Shown here one piece after another: positions 1-5,984 of a stretch of DNA of 13,089 nt (the stretch's first letter is position 1; every line of letters starts with the position of its first letter). Where the stretch lies: contig USDD01000076.1 of NCBI GenBank assembly GCA_900553265.1, forward strand, positions 1 through 13,089. The letters are read 5' to 3'. The notes under the pieces were generated by a model. It had not been told where the DNA came from and ran no database searches. It saw nothing but the letters and a program-made list of their open reading frames with translations. The position numbers were made by a program, and so were the translations under genes. The DNA is from an uncultured Eubacteriales bacterium (GTDB lineage Bacteria > Bacillota > Clostridia > Christensenellales > Aristaeellaceae).

Positions 1-15
1 CTCTTTTGCCAAGAT

Positions 16-1962
16 TTATTCCACCTCGGGCAGGTCGCCTTCGATGGCGAACTCATCCTCGGGGACGCTGTCCAGCGCTTCGTCCTCGAGAACCTCGCGG
101 ATGGACAGGCTGATGCGCTTGGCTTCGGTGTTGACGTCCAGCACCTTCACGCGCACGATGTCGCCGACGTTGACCGCGTCCTCGACCTTCGCGATGCGGG
201 TCAGCGCGCACTGGGAGATGTGCACCAGGCCGTCCAGGCCGGGCTCCAGCTCGACGAACGCGCCGAAGGTGGTGATGCGCACGACCTTGCCCTCCACCAC
301 GGAGCCGACGGGGTACTTGTCGGCCGCCACGGTCCACGGACGGGGCTGGGTCTGCTTATAGCTCAGGGAGATGCGCTCGCGCTCGGGATCCACGTTCAGG
401 ATCTTCACGTCGATCTCCTGGCCCACGGACACCACGTCGGAGGGATGCTTCACGCGGCCCCAGGACAGGTCGGTCACATGAACGAGGCCGTCCACGCCGC
501 CGATGTCCACGAACGCGCCGAAGTCCGCCAGACGGCGAACGGTGCCCTTGACGATGGAGCCCACTTCGAGGGTCTCCCAGATGTGCTTCTTCTTCTCGGC
601 CTCTTCCGCCATCAGCACGGCCTTGCGGGACGCGACGATGCGCTTCTTGGCCTTGTCGATCTCGATGATCTTCAGCTTCATGGGCTGGCCCACGAACTCG
701 TCGATCTTCTCGACATAACGCAGAGACAGCTGGGAAGCGGGAATGAAGGTGCGCACGCCTTCGACGTCCGCCAGCAGGCCGCCCTTAACGGCTTCCTTGC
801 CAATGCCTTCGACGAATTCGCCGGCTTCTTCCTTCGCGCAGATGTCTTCCCAGGCCTTGCGGTTGATGATGTTCTTCTGGGAAAGAAGGACGTTGCCCTC
901 GCCGTCATTCACCTTGACGACTTCGACTTCGATTTCGTCGCCGATCTTGACATCGGTAGAGGAAAGGTCGGACTTTTTGACCAGACCGTCTGCCTTATAG
1001 CCGACGTTGACGCAAACCTCGTCGTCGGAGATCTGAACCACCTGACCGGTGACAATCTGGCCGGGGCGCAGCTGGACGAGGGTCTTATCCACGTCTTCCA
1101 TGGACATAACGGAGGGATCCTGGGTTTCTTCGATGGGGGCTTTCTTCTCGATGTCGTTCATTCTTGCAACAACCTCCTTAATTATACAATCCGGCGTAGA
1201 GGCGCCGGCTGTAATCCCGATGACGTCCGACGGCGCCGCGCGGACGCCGGACAGCTCCGCCGCGGACTCGATGAAGAACGTCCTCGGACAGAACCGCGCC
1301 GCGAGTCGGTACAGCTTGCGGCTGTTGGAGCTTTCGCGCCCGCCGATGACGATCATCACGTCGGCCTTTCGCGCGATTTCGACGCACTCGTTCTGCCGGT
1401 CGCGGGTGGCGGGGCAGATGGTGGCACGCACGTCCGGGCGGTCGATTTTCCCGGCCAGCGCGGAGCAGAGCTCGCAAAATTTCTCCTCGACCATGGTGGT
1501 CTGGCTGACCACCAGCGCCTTGGACAGATGGGGAAGCCTTTCAACATCCTCCCGGCTGAGCACGGCGTATTTCTCGCCGTCCGTCCAGCCGAGGATGCCC
1601 CGCACCTCCGGGTGCTCCGCCTCGCCCACTACGACGAGGGGAATTCCCGCGCGGCTGGCCTCCCGGGCCATGTCGTGAATGCGGGCGACGAAGGGGCAGG
1701 TCGCGTCCACGACCTCGCAGCCCTTCCGGGCAAGCGCGTCATAGGTGGCGCGGTCCACGCCGTGAGAGCGGATCACCGCACGAACGCCGTCGGGAATTTC
1801 TTCCAGCGCGTCCACGGGCACGATGCCCATCCTCCGCAGGCGCTCCACGACCTGCGGGCTGTGGATAATCGGCCCCAGGGTGACGGCGGGCGCGGCCTTT
1901 TCGGCGGTTCCCACCGCGCGCCGGACGCCGAAGCAGAAGCCCGCGTGCGACGCCAAGACCAC
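16..1962 (-). CDS. ispH: Fusion of 4-hydroxy-3-methylbut-2-enyl diphosphate reductase (IspH) and ribosomal protein S1
   Basis: The 648-residue product joins two enzymes. Residues 1-~270 are IspH, the iron-sulfur reductase making IPP and DMAPP in the last step of the MEP pathway. Visible are the three cluster cysteines (C10 in GFCFGV, C89 in ATCPF, C183 in ICPATRDRQ), the histidines H34, H67 and H117 (EHPEV), the SSNS substrate loop at 211-214 and AGASTP at 252-257. After a linker (~271-295), four S1 RNA-binding domains follow at about 298-363, 380-447, 465-536 and 551-622, with an acidic tail. The last two are the best conserved (FGAFVDIGGVDGLVH; FGAFVELEPGLDGLVH). This fusion is known from Clostridia, where the S1 part is thought to serve translation. 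The start given is GTG at 1962, but its spacing to AAGGAG is 15 bases; an in-frame ATC at 1968 has better spacing and matches the usual IspH N-terminus. Stop is TAA. Confidence 0.95.
   Translation of the reverse strand: MVLASHAGFCFGVRRAVGTAEKAAPAVTLGPIIHSPQVVERLRRMGIVPVDALEEIPDGVRAVIRSHGVDRATYDALARKGCEVVDATCPFVARIHDMAREASRAGIPLVVVGEAEHPEVRGILGWTDGEKYAVLSREDVERLPHLSKALVVSQTTMVEEKFCELCSALAGKIDRPDVRATICPATRDRQNECVEIARKADVMIVIGGRESSNSRKLYRLAARFCPRTFFIESAAELSGVRAAPSDVIGITAGASTPDCIIKEVVARMNDIEKKAPIEETQDPSVMSMEDVDKTLVQLRPGQIVTGQVVQISDDEVCVNVGYKADGLVKKSDLSSTDVKIGDEIEVEVVKVNDGEGNVLLSQKNIINRKAWEDICAKEEAGEFVEGIGKEAVKGGLLADVEGVRTFIPASQLSLRYVEKIDEFVGQPMKLKIIEIDKAKKRIVASRKAVLMAEEAEKKKHIWETLEVGSIVKGTVRRLADFGAFVDIGGVDGLVHVTDLSWGRVKHPSDVVSVGQEIDVKILNVDPERERISLSYKQTQPRPWTVAADKYPVGSVVEGKVVRITTFGAFVELEPGLDGLVHISQCALTRIAKVEDAVNVGDIVRVKVLDVNTEAKRISLSIREVLEDEALDSVPEDEFAIEGDLPEVE
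1159..1179 (-). promoter_or_regulatory. Internal ribosome binding site and ATG at the IspH/S1 junction
   Basis: On the minus strand AAGGAGG (1179-1173) is followed after 11 bases by an in-frame ATG (1161-1159), which is Met268 of the fusion. The codons for KEV of the IspH C-terminal end supply the Shine-Dalgarno sequence. Starting here would give a separate 381-residue protein with all four S1 domains. The sequence match is direct; that ribosomes start here is inference. Confidence 0.5.
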
Positions 1963-1965
1963 TTT

Positions 1966-1983
1966 GATGGCGATTCACTCCTT
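1966..1983 (-). promoter_or_regulatory. Ribosome binding site of the IspH-S1 gene, with possible ATC start
   Basis: AAGGAG at 1983-1978 is the only good Shine-Dalgarno sequence. An in-frame stop TGA lies at 1977-1975, so translation must start after it. Between it and the GTG at 1962 are ATC GCC ATC AAA. The second ATC (1968-1966) lies 9 bases after AAGGAG and would give xKVVLASHAGFCFGV, which resembles the usual IspH start M-K-V; the GTG lies 15 bases away. Confidence 0.55.
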
Positions 1984-1996
1984 ACGCGTTCGAAGG

Positions 1997-2020
1997 GGTA
2001 TTCGGGCAAAACCCTATACC
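1997..2020 (-). other. Small hairpin in the leader of the IspH-S1 gene
   Basis: GGTAT (1997-2001) pairs with ATACC (2016-2020), and inside it GGG (2004-2006) pairs with CCC (2012-2014) around CAAAA. It lies 13 bases upstream of the Shine-Dalgarno sequence on the minus strand. It could shape the leader RNA; no known riboswitch is recognised. The rest of the gap between ftsH and this gene (1984-2119) is AT-rich and probably holds the promoter, but I found no hexamer pair with proper spacing. Confidence 0.3.
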
Positions 2021-2119
2021 TGTCGAAATTTCGCTATTCCTATATTTTCGCGCCCCTTCGGGAAATTCCTGCAACGAGCATGCGATTTAATGTATATTTA
2101 ACTATACAAAAGAGGAAGC

Positions 2120-2148
2120 AAAAAGAGGAAGGAACCGCGTCCTTCCTC
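2120..2148 (-). terminator. Rho-independent terminator after ftsH
   Basis: A perfect 9-bp stem GAGGAAGGA/TCCTTCCTC (2125-2133 with 2140-2148) with a 6-base loop is followed on the minus strand by TTTTT (2124-2120). It begins 15 bases after the ftsH stop codon, so ftsH probably ends here and the IspH-S1 gene has its own promoter. Confidence 0.85.
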
Positions 2149-2163
2149 CACGGCTGTGCGATT

Positions 2164-4110
2164 TTACTCCTCACTGGAATTCTCCGCTTCCGGGGAGCCT
2201 TCGGCGGCCGCGCTCTCGGCGCTCTGACGCTCTTCGTCCTCCTTGAGAAGGGCCATGAACTCGTCGCCGGTAATGTTTTCGTTCTCCAGCAGATACTGGC
2301 TCAGGCGGTTCAGCGTGGCGGCGTTGTCCCGGAGGATCTGGGTGGCGCGCTCGTAGGCGGACTGGATCAGCTTGCGCATCTCCTTTTCCACCTTGGCCGC
2401 GGCCTCGGGGGAGGCGTTGGACTTCAGCTCCGCGTCCAGATAGGGGTTGACCACCGTGTCCAGCGCCATCAGGCCGATCTCGTCGTTCATGCCGAAGCGG
2501 GTAATCATGTTCCGGGCCAGCGCGGTGGCGCGCTCGATGTCGTTGGACGCGCCGGAGGTGCAGGTGCCGAAGATGAGCTCCTCGGCGGCGCGGCCCGCGG
2601 TGAGCACCTCGATCTGCTGAATCAGATCCTCCTTCTTCATCAGCACGTGCTCCTCCTCGTCGGCCTGCATGGTGAAGCCCAGCGCGCCGGAGGTTCGGGG
2701 GATAATGGTGATCTTGCGGATGGGCACCGCGTTCTTCTGCTTGGCCGCCACCAGCGCGTGGCCGATTTCGTGATAGGCGATGATGCGCTTTTCGTCGGGC
2801 GAGATGACCATGCTCTTCTTCTCGCTGCCGGCGATGACGTACTCGGTGGCGCGATCCAGGTCGGCCTGAGTGATGGCGCTGCGGTTGTCGCGCACCGCGC
2901 CGAGAGCCGCCTCGTTGAGAATGTTGGCCAGCTCCGCGCCGGAAGCGCCGGGGGTCGCGTCGGCCACGCGCTTGAGATCGGCGTTTTTGTCCAGCGTCTT
3001 TTTCCGGGCGTGCACCTGAAGGATCTCCAGACGGCCCTTCATGTCGGGCAGCTCCACGGGGATGCGCCGGTCGAAGCGGCCGGGGCGCAGCAGCGCCTTG
3101 TCCAGAATCTCCGGGCGGTTGGTGGCGCCCAGCACCATGATGCCCTTTTCGGGGTCGAAGCCGTCCATCTCGGCCAGCAGCTGGTTCAGCGTCTGCTCGC
3201 GCTCGTCGTTGCCGCCGATGCCGATGGAGTCGCGCTTCTTGCCGATGGCGTCAATTTCGTCGATGAACACGATGCACGGGGCCTTGGCCGCCGCCTGCTT
3301 GAACAGATCGCGCACGCGCGCCGCGCCGGTGCCCACGAACATCTCCACAAAGGCCGAGCCGCTGACGAAGAAGAAGGGGCAGCCCGCCTCGCCCGCCACG
3401 GCCTTGGCCAGAAGCGTCTTGCCGGTTCCGGGAGGGCCCACCAGCAGCGCGCCCTTGGGAATCTCCGCGCCCACGGAGGTGTAGCGGCCGGGGTTTTTCA
3501 GAATGTCCACGATCTCCATCAGCGATTCCTTGGCCTCGGTCTGGCCGGCCACGTCGCTGAAGTGGGTGTCGCAGTTCTGCATGTCGTACTGCTTCGCGCC
3601 GCTCTTGGCGAAGCCGAACACGCCGCCGCCGCCCTCGCCGCCCTTTTTCATGTTGCGCAGCAGCTGGATGATCCAGAAGGCCATCAGCACGAACAGGGCG
3701 ATGGGGATGACGTAGACGATGAGCACGTCGAAGAAGGAAATGGGCTGAGAGGCCTCCACCGCGCCGAATTCCACGCCCGCGTCGATCAGCTCGCTCACCA
3801 GCGCGCTGTCGGAGATGATGCGGGTGGTGTAGTACAGCGGCGCGGAGAGGTTGTTGGAGCCCTTGGGCTGAATGGTCAGCTTGTCGCCCGAGACCTCCAC
3901 CGCCTGCACCTGATTATCGCGCAGCATGGTCAGAAATTCGGAATAGGGAATCTCCTTGGTCACGGCGGTGCGCTGCTGGCCGAAGAAGCTCAGCAGCAGC
4001 ACCAGCACCGCGAACAGCAGCGGATATATCCACGGCGAGCGCAGGAATCTGCGGAATTTATCGTTCGGGTTCTGCGGGGACGGAGTGCCCGGATTCGTTT
4101 TGTTGTTCAA
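2164..4110 (-). CDS. ftsH: ATP-dependent membrane zinc metalloprotease FtsH
   Basis: The 648-residue product is full length for FtsH, a membrane-anchored AAA+ protease that extracts and degrades misfolded membrane proteins and selected regulators. Seen in order: a polar N-terminus; membrane segment 1 (about 27-44); an external domain (about 45-125); membrane segment 2 (about 127-151); a glycine-rich linker (157-163); Walker A GPPGTGKT (225-232); pore loop MFVG (257-260); Walker B VFIDE (281-285); second region of homology ATNRP...LLRPGRFDRR with arginine fingers R342 and R345; zinc site HEIGH (447-451) with E448 catalytic; and D524 in SNDIERAT as likely third zinc ligand. The usual motif is HEAGH, so Ile449 is a mild variant. 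The C-terminus is acidic (623-648). The start is TTG, supported by AAAGGAG 8 bases upstream. It is transcribed divergently from dut. Confidence 0.97.
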   Translation of the reverse strand: MNNKTNPGTPSPQNPNDKFRRFLRSPWIYPLLFAVLVLLLSFFGQQRTAVTKEIPYSEFLTMLRDNQVQAVEVSGDKLTIQPKGSNNLSAPLYYTTRIISDSALVSELIDAGVEFGAVEASQPISFFDVLIVYVIPIALFVLMAFWIIQLLRNMKKGGEGGGGVFGFAKSGAKQYDMQNCDTHFSDVAGQTEAKESLMEIVDILKNPGRYTSVGAEIPKGALLVGPPGTGKTLLAKAVAGEAGCPFFFVSGSAFVEMFVGTGAARVRDLFKQAAAKAPCIVFIDEIDAIGKKRDSIGIGGNDEREQTLNQLLAEMDGFDPEKGIMVLGATNRPEILDKALLRPGRFDRRIPVELPDMKGRLEILQVHARKKTLDKNADLKRVADATPGASGAELANILNEAALGAVRDNRSAITQADLDRATEYVIAGSEKKSMVISPDEKRIIAYHEIGHALVAAKQKNAVPIRKITIIPRTSGALGFTMQADEEEHVLMKKEDLIQQIEVLTAGRAAEELIFGTCTSGASNDIERATALARNMITRFGMNDEIGLMALDTVVNPYLDAELKSNASPEAAAKVEKEMRKLIQSAYERATQILRDNAATLNRLSQYLLENENITGDEFMALLKEDEERQSAESAAAEGSPEAENSSEE

Positions 4111-4139
4111 GGCGGTGTCTCCTTTCGGTTTCTGTGCCT

Positions 4140-4173
4140 ATTATAGAGGTTGAACATCAACGTACCATCAACG
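4140..4173 (-). promoter_or_regulatory. Probable ftsH promoter with an 8-bp direct repeat
   Basis: A perfect TATAAT (4145-4140 on the minus strand) lies 29 bases upstream of the TTG start of ftsH. No good -35 box is found at 17 bases; TTGATG occurs at 20. Over the -35 area the 8-mer CATCAACG occurs twice (4155-4162 and 4166-4173 on the plus strand) with a 3-base spacer, a period of 11 bases, which suggests a regulator site. The -10 box is direct observation; operator function is inference. Confidence 0.55.
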
Positions 4174-4250
4174 GATTGTGAATTAAATATGAATAATCCG
4201 CGGAAAAACGTCGGTTTCCCGTATGTTTTTGGCGAAGAACCGGGAAGAGG

Positions 4251-4279
4251 TTGACAAAACCGTCGATTTACATTATTAT
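4251..4279 (+). promoter_or_regulatory. Sigma-A promoter of dut
   Basis: TTGACA (4251-4256, perfect) is followed after 17 bases by TATTAT (4274-4279, five of six matches). Transcription would start near 4286, leaving about 30 bases of leader before the dut ATG. This supports the internal ATG at 4316 rather than the upstream ATG at 4223, which lies before the promoter. Confidence 0.85.
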
Positions 4280-4315
4280 AAAGAAGCGCACAGTTCTCCC
4301 ACGGAGGTGTTGTCC

Positions 4316-4810
4316 ATGCGCCGCGTCGCGCAGTTCTTCTTCGTCAGCTCCGCGCAGCTTCAGGCCGACTGGCCCGAGGCGCTGGGCCCGTGCCCGGACG
4401 CGTCCGAACTGCGCCTGCCCCGCCGCGCCACGGCCGGCTCCGCGGGCTACGACTTCTTTTCGCCCTGCGATTTTGTTCTCGCGCCCGGACAGACCGTACT
4501 GCTGCCCACCGGCGTGCGCGCGCGCATGGACGAGGGATGGGTGCTCAAGCTCTATCCCCGCAGCGGGCTGGGCTTCAAGTATCGGCTTCAGCTGAACAAC
4601 ACCGTGGGAATCATCGACTCGGACTACTTCGGCGCAAAGAACGAGGGTCACATCCAGCTCAAGCTGACCAACGCCTCCAACGAGGGCCGCACGCTGACCG
4701 TGCGCGTCGGCGAGGCGGTGGCGCAGGGCGTGTTTGTGGAATACGGAATCACCGTGGACGACGACGCGTCGGCTCTGCGCGAGGGCGGCTTCGGCAGCAC
4801 GGGAAGATAA
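4316..4810 (+). CDS. dut: dUTP diphosphatase (dUTPase, trimeric type)
   Basis: The 164-residue product hydrolyses dUTP to dUMP and pyrophosphate, which keeps uracil out of DNA and supplies dUMP for thymidylate synthesis. All five motifs of the trimeric family are seen: 1, AGYD (43-46); 2, PRSGLG (81-86); 3, NNTVGIIDSDYFG (94-106) with D101 the likely catalytic base and Y104 for base recognition; 4, GEAVAQGVF (132-140); 5, GGFGSTG (157-163). The roughly 38 residues before the first motif resemble the N-terminal extension of a dUTPase branch common in Clostridia and their phages, so the length is normal. The start is ATG at 4316, 8 bases after GGAGG (4303-4307); the reading frame is open back to 4223 but that part precedes the promoter. 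A phage origin of this branch is possible, but nothing else nearby is phage-like. Confidence 0.95.
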   Translation: MRRVAQFFFVSSAQLQADWPEALGPCPDASELRLPRRATAGSAGYDFFSPCDFVLAPGQTVLLPTGVRARMDEGWVLKLYPRSGLGFKYRLQLNNTVGIIDSDYFGAKNEGHIQLKLTNASNEGRTLTVRVGEAVAQGVFVEYGITVDDDASALREGGFGSTGR

Positions 4811-4817
4811 TTTCCTC

Positions 4818-4845
4818 CCGCGGGCGAACCTTTTTCGCGCCGCGG
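4818..4845 (+). other. Strong GC-rich hairpin between dut and the nucleotidyltransferase gene
   Basis: CCGCGG plus GCGAA (4818-4828) pairs with TTCGC plus CCGCGG (4834-4845), with one bulged G at 4839 and a 5-base loop. It lies directly after the dut stop. No run of T follows on the plus strand, so it is not a typical terminator; it may protect the dut mRNA end, cause partial termination, or be accidental in GC-rich DNA. Confidence 0.4.
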
Positions 4846-4919
4846 AAGTCTAATTTACAGAATCATCATCGCCGCGCCCGGGGAAGCGCGCGGTCCGGAA
4901 GCAATGGAGGCATTGAACC

Positions 4920-5810
4920 ATGAAGAAAGCGACGCTGGTCGTCATGGCCGCGGGCATGGCCTCGCGCTACGGCGGCAACAAACAGATCGAGGGCATGGGC
5001 CCCAACGGCGAAATTCTGCTGGAGTACTCCATTCACGACGCCGTGCGCGCGGGTTTTTCCAAGGTGGTGCTCATCATCAAGCCCGAGATGCGCGAGACGA
5101 TGAACCGGCTGATGGCCGTGCGCAGCGCGGGCCGGGTGGAGATCGAGTACGCCTATCAGGATTTTGCCAGCCTGCCGGCGTTTTATACCGTGCCCGAGAA
5201 CCGGGTCAAGCCCTTCGGCACCGTGCACGCGGCGCTCTGCGCCCGTCCCTTCGTCCATGAGCCCTTCGCCATCATCAACGCCGACGACTACTACGGCGTG
5301 GAGCCCTTCCAGCAGATGTACGAATTCCTCACCGGCGAATGCGCCCCCGGCCATGCGGCTATGATGGGCTATCGCCTGAAGAACACCGTCAGCCGCCACG
5401 GCACCGTCACCCGCGGCCTGTGCCGCATGGAAAGCGGCCTGCTCACCGGCGTGCGCGAGGTCAGGGGCATCCGCCAGTGCGAGGACGGGAGCATCGTCGA
5501 GGCCTCCGCGCCCGACCGCATGGAGCCGCTGGATCCCGAGGCGCTGGTGTCCATGAACTTCTGGGGCTTCCCGGCGGAAATCTTCGAGCCCATGCAGGAG
5601 TACTTCGAGGAATTCCTGCGCCGCAGCGCGCCGGACGATCTGCTGGGCGAGTGCCTGCTGCCGGTGATGGTCGACCGGATGATCCGCGAGGGCGCGCTGG
5701 ACGTGCGCGTGCTGGACACTCCGGCAGCGTGGTTCGGCGTGACCTACAAGGAGGATCGCCCCAACGTCGTGCGCGCGCTGAAAAAGCTGCATGAGCAGGG
5801 CGTGTACTGA
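4920..5810 (+). CDS. Nucleotidyltransferase of the sugar-phosphate NTP-transferase family
   Basis: The 296-residue product begins with LVVMAAGMASRYGG-NKQ (6-22), the nucleotide-binding signature of enzymes that join a sugar 1-phosphate to an NTP. Further family marks are KPFGTVHA (97-104), NADDYYG (120-126) with the acidic metal-binding pair, MNFWGF (212-217) and WFGVTYKED (271-279) near the end. The length fits a single-domain enzyme. There is no signal peptide or membrane segment, so it is cytoplasmic. The sugar and the nucleotide cannot be read from the sequence; similar proteins are common in gut Firmicutes and are mostly annotated only as nucleotidyltransferase. ATG at 4920 is supported by GGAGG 9 bases upstream (4906-4910). 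It starts 109 bases after dut on the same strand, with a strong hairpin between, and may be co-transcribed with dut or have its own unseen promoter. It converges on the gene at 5985. Confidence 0.85.
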   Translation: MKKATLVVMAAGMASRYGGNKQIEGMGPNGEILLEYSIHDAVRAGFSKVVLIIKPEMRETMNRLMAVRSAGRVEIEYAYQDFASLPAFYTVPENRVKPFGTVHAALCARPFVHEPFAIINADDYYGVEPFQQMYEFLTGECAPGHAAMMGYRLKNTVSRHGTVTRGLCRMESGLLTGVREVRGIRQCEDGSIVEASAPDRMEPLDPEALVSMNFWGFPAEIFEPMQEYFEEFLRRSAPDDLLGECLLPVMVDRMIREGALDVRVLDTPAAWFGVTYKEDRPNVVRALKKLHEQGVY

Positions 5811-5846
5811 GAAAAAACATCGCCGGTTTGGACGGCGGTCGATCTG

Positions 5847-5876
5847 AGCGCGCGGAGCGAAGGCCCCGCGCGCTTT
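5847..5876 (+). terminator. Terminator after the nucleotidyltransferase gene
   Basis: AGCGCGCGG (5847-5855) pairs with CCGCGCGCT (5866-5874) in a perfect 9-bp stem with a 10-base loop. The following bases TTTCTGT are only moderately T-rich. It lies 37 bases after the stop codon. Confidence 0.6.
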
Positions 5877-5948
5877 CTGTCGGTCGGAATGCCGCGCATA
5901 AGTTCAAAATCGGCGGGAGAGCGCCGCGGCCGGTTCCAAAGAAGAATC

Positions 5949-5976
5949 GCCGCCGGGAACCCGCGTTCCCGGCGGC
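5949..5976 (-). terminator. Terminator after the 656-residue glycoside-hydrolase-like gene
   Basis: A perfect 11-bp stem GCCGCCGGGAA/TTCCCGGCGGC (5949-5959 with 5966-5976) with a 6-base loop begins 9 bases after the stop codon of the minus-strand gene. The T tract after it is weak (GATTCTTCTTTGG). It separates two converging genes. Confidence 0.7.
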
Positions 5977-5984
5977 ACCCGGCT

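Noticed and set aside
1181..1186. TATAAT on the minus strand inside the IspH-S1 gene, 5' of the internal ATG, as an internal promoter
   Set aside because: Transcription would start within the AAGGAGG site, removing it from the RNA, and no -35 box is present (GCCGGC at the expected spacing).
220..4146. A 1308-codon open frame on the plus strand, antisense to both ftsH and the IspH-S1 gene
   Set aside because: It is the mirror of GC-rich codon bias. The protein is full of Ala, Gly, His and Leu repeats without domains, it crosses a terminator and an AT-rich gap, and it has no ribosome binding site. Similar long antisense frames lie opposite metG (8356-10407) and opposite the 656-residue gene (5889-7982).
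4223..4315. Upstream ATG giving a dut product with 31 more residues
   Set aside because: It lies upstream of the TTGACA/TATTAT promoter, has no ribosome binding site, and the added residues do not resemble dUTPases. ATG 4316 has GGAGG at 8 bases.
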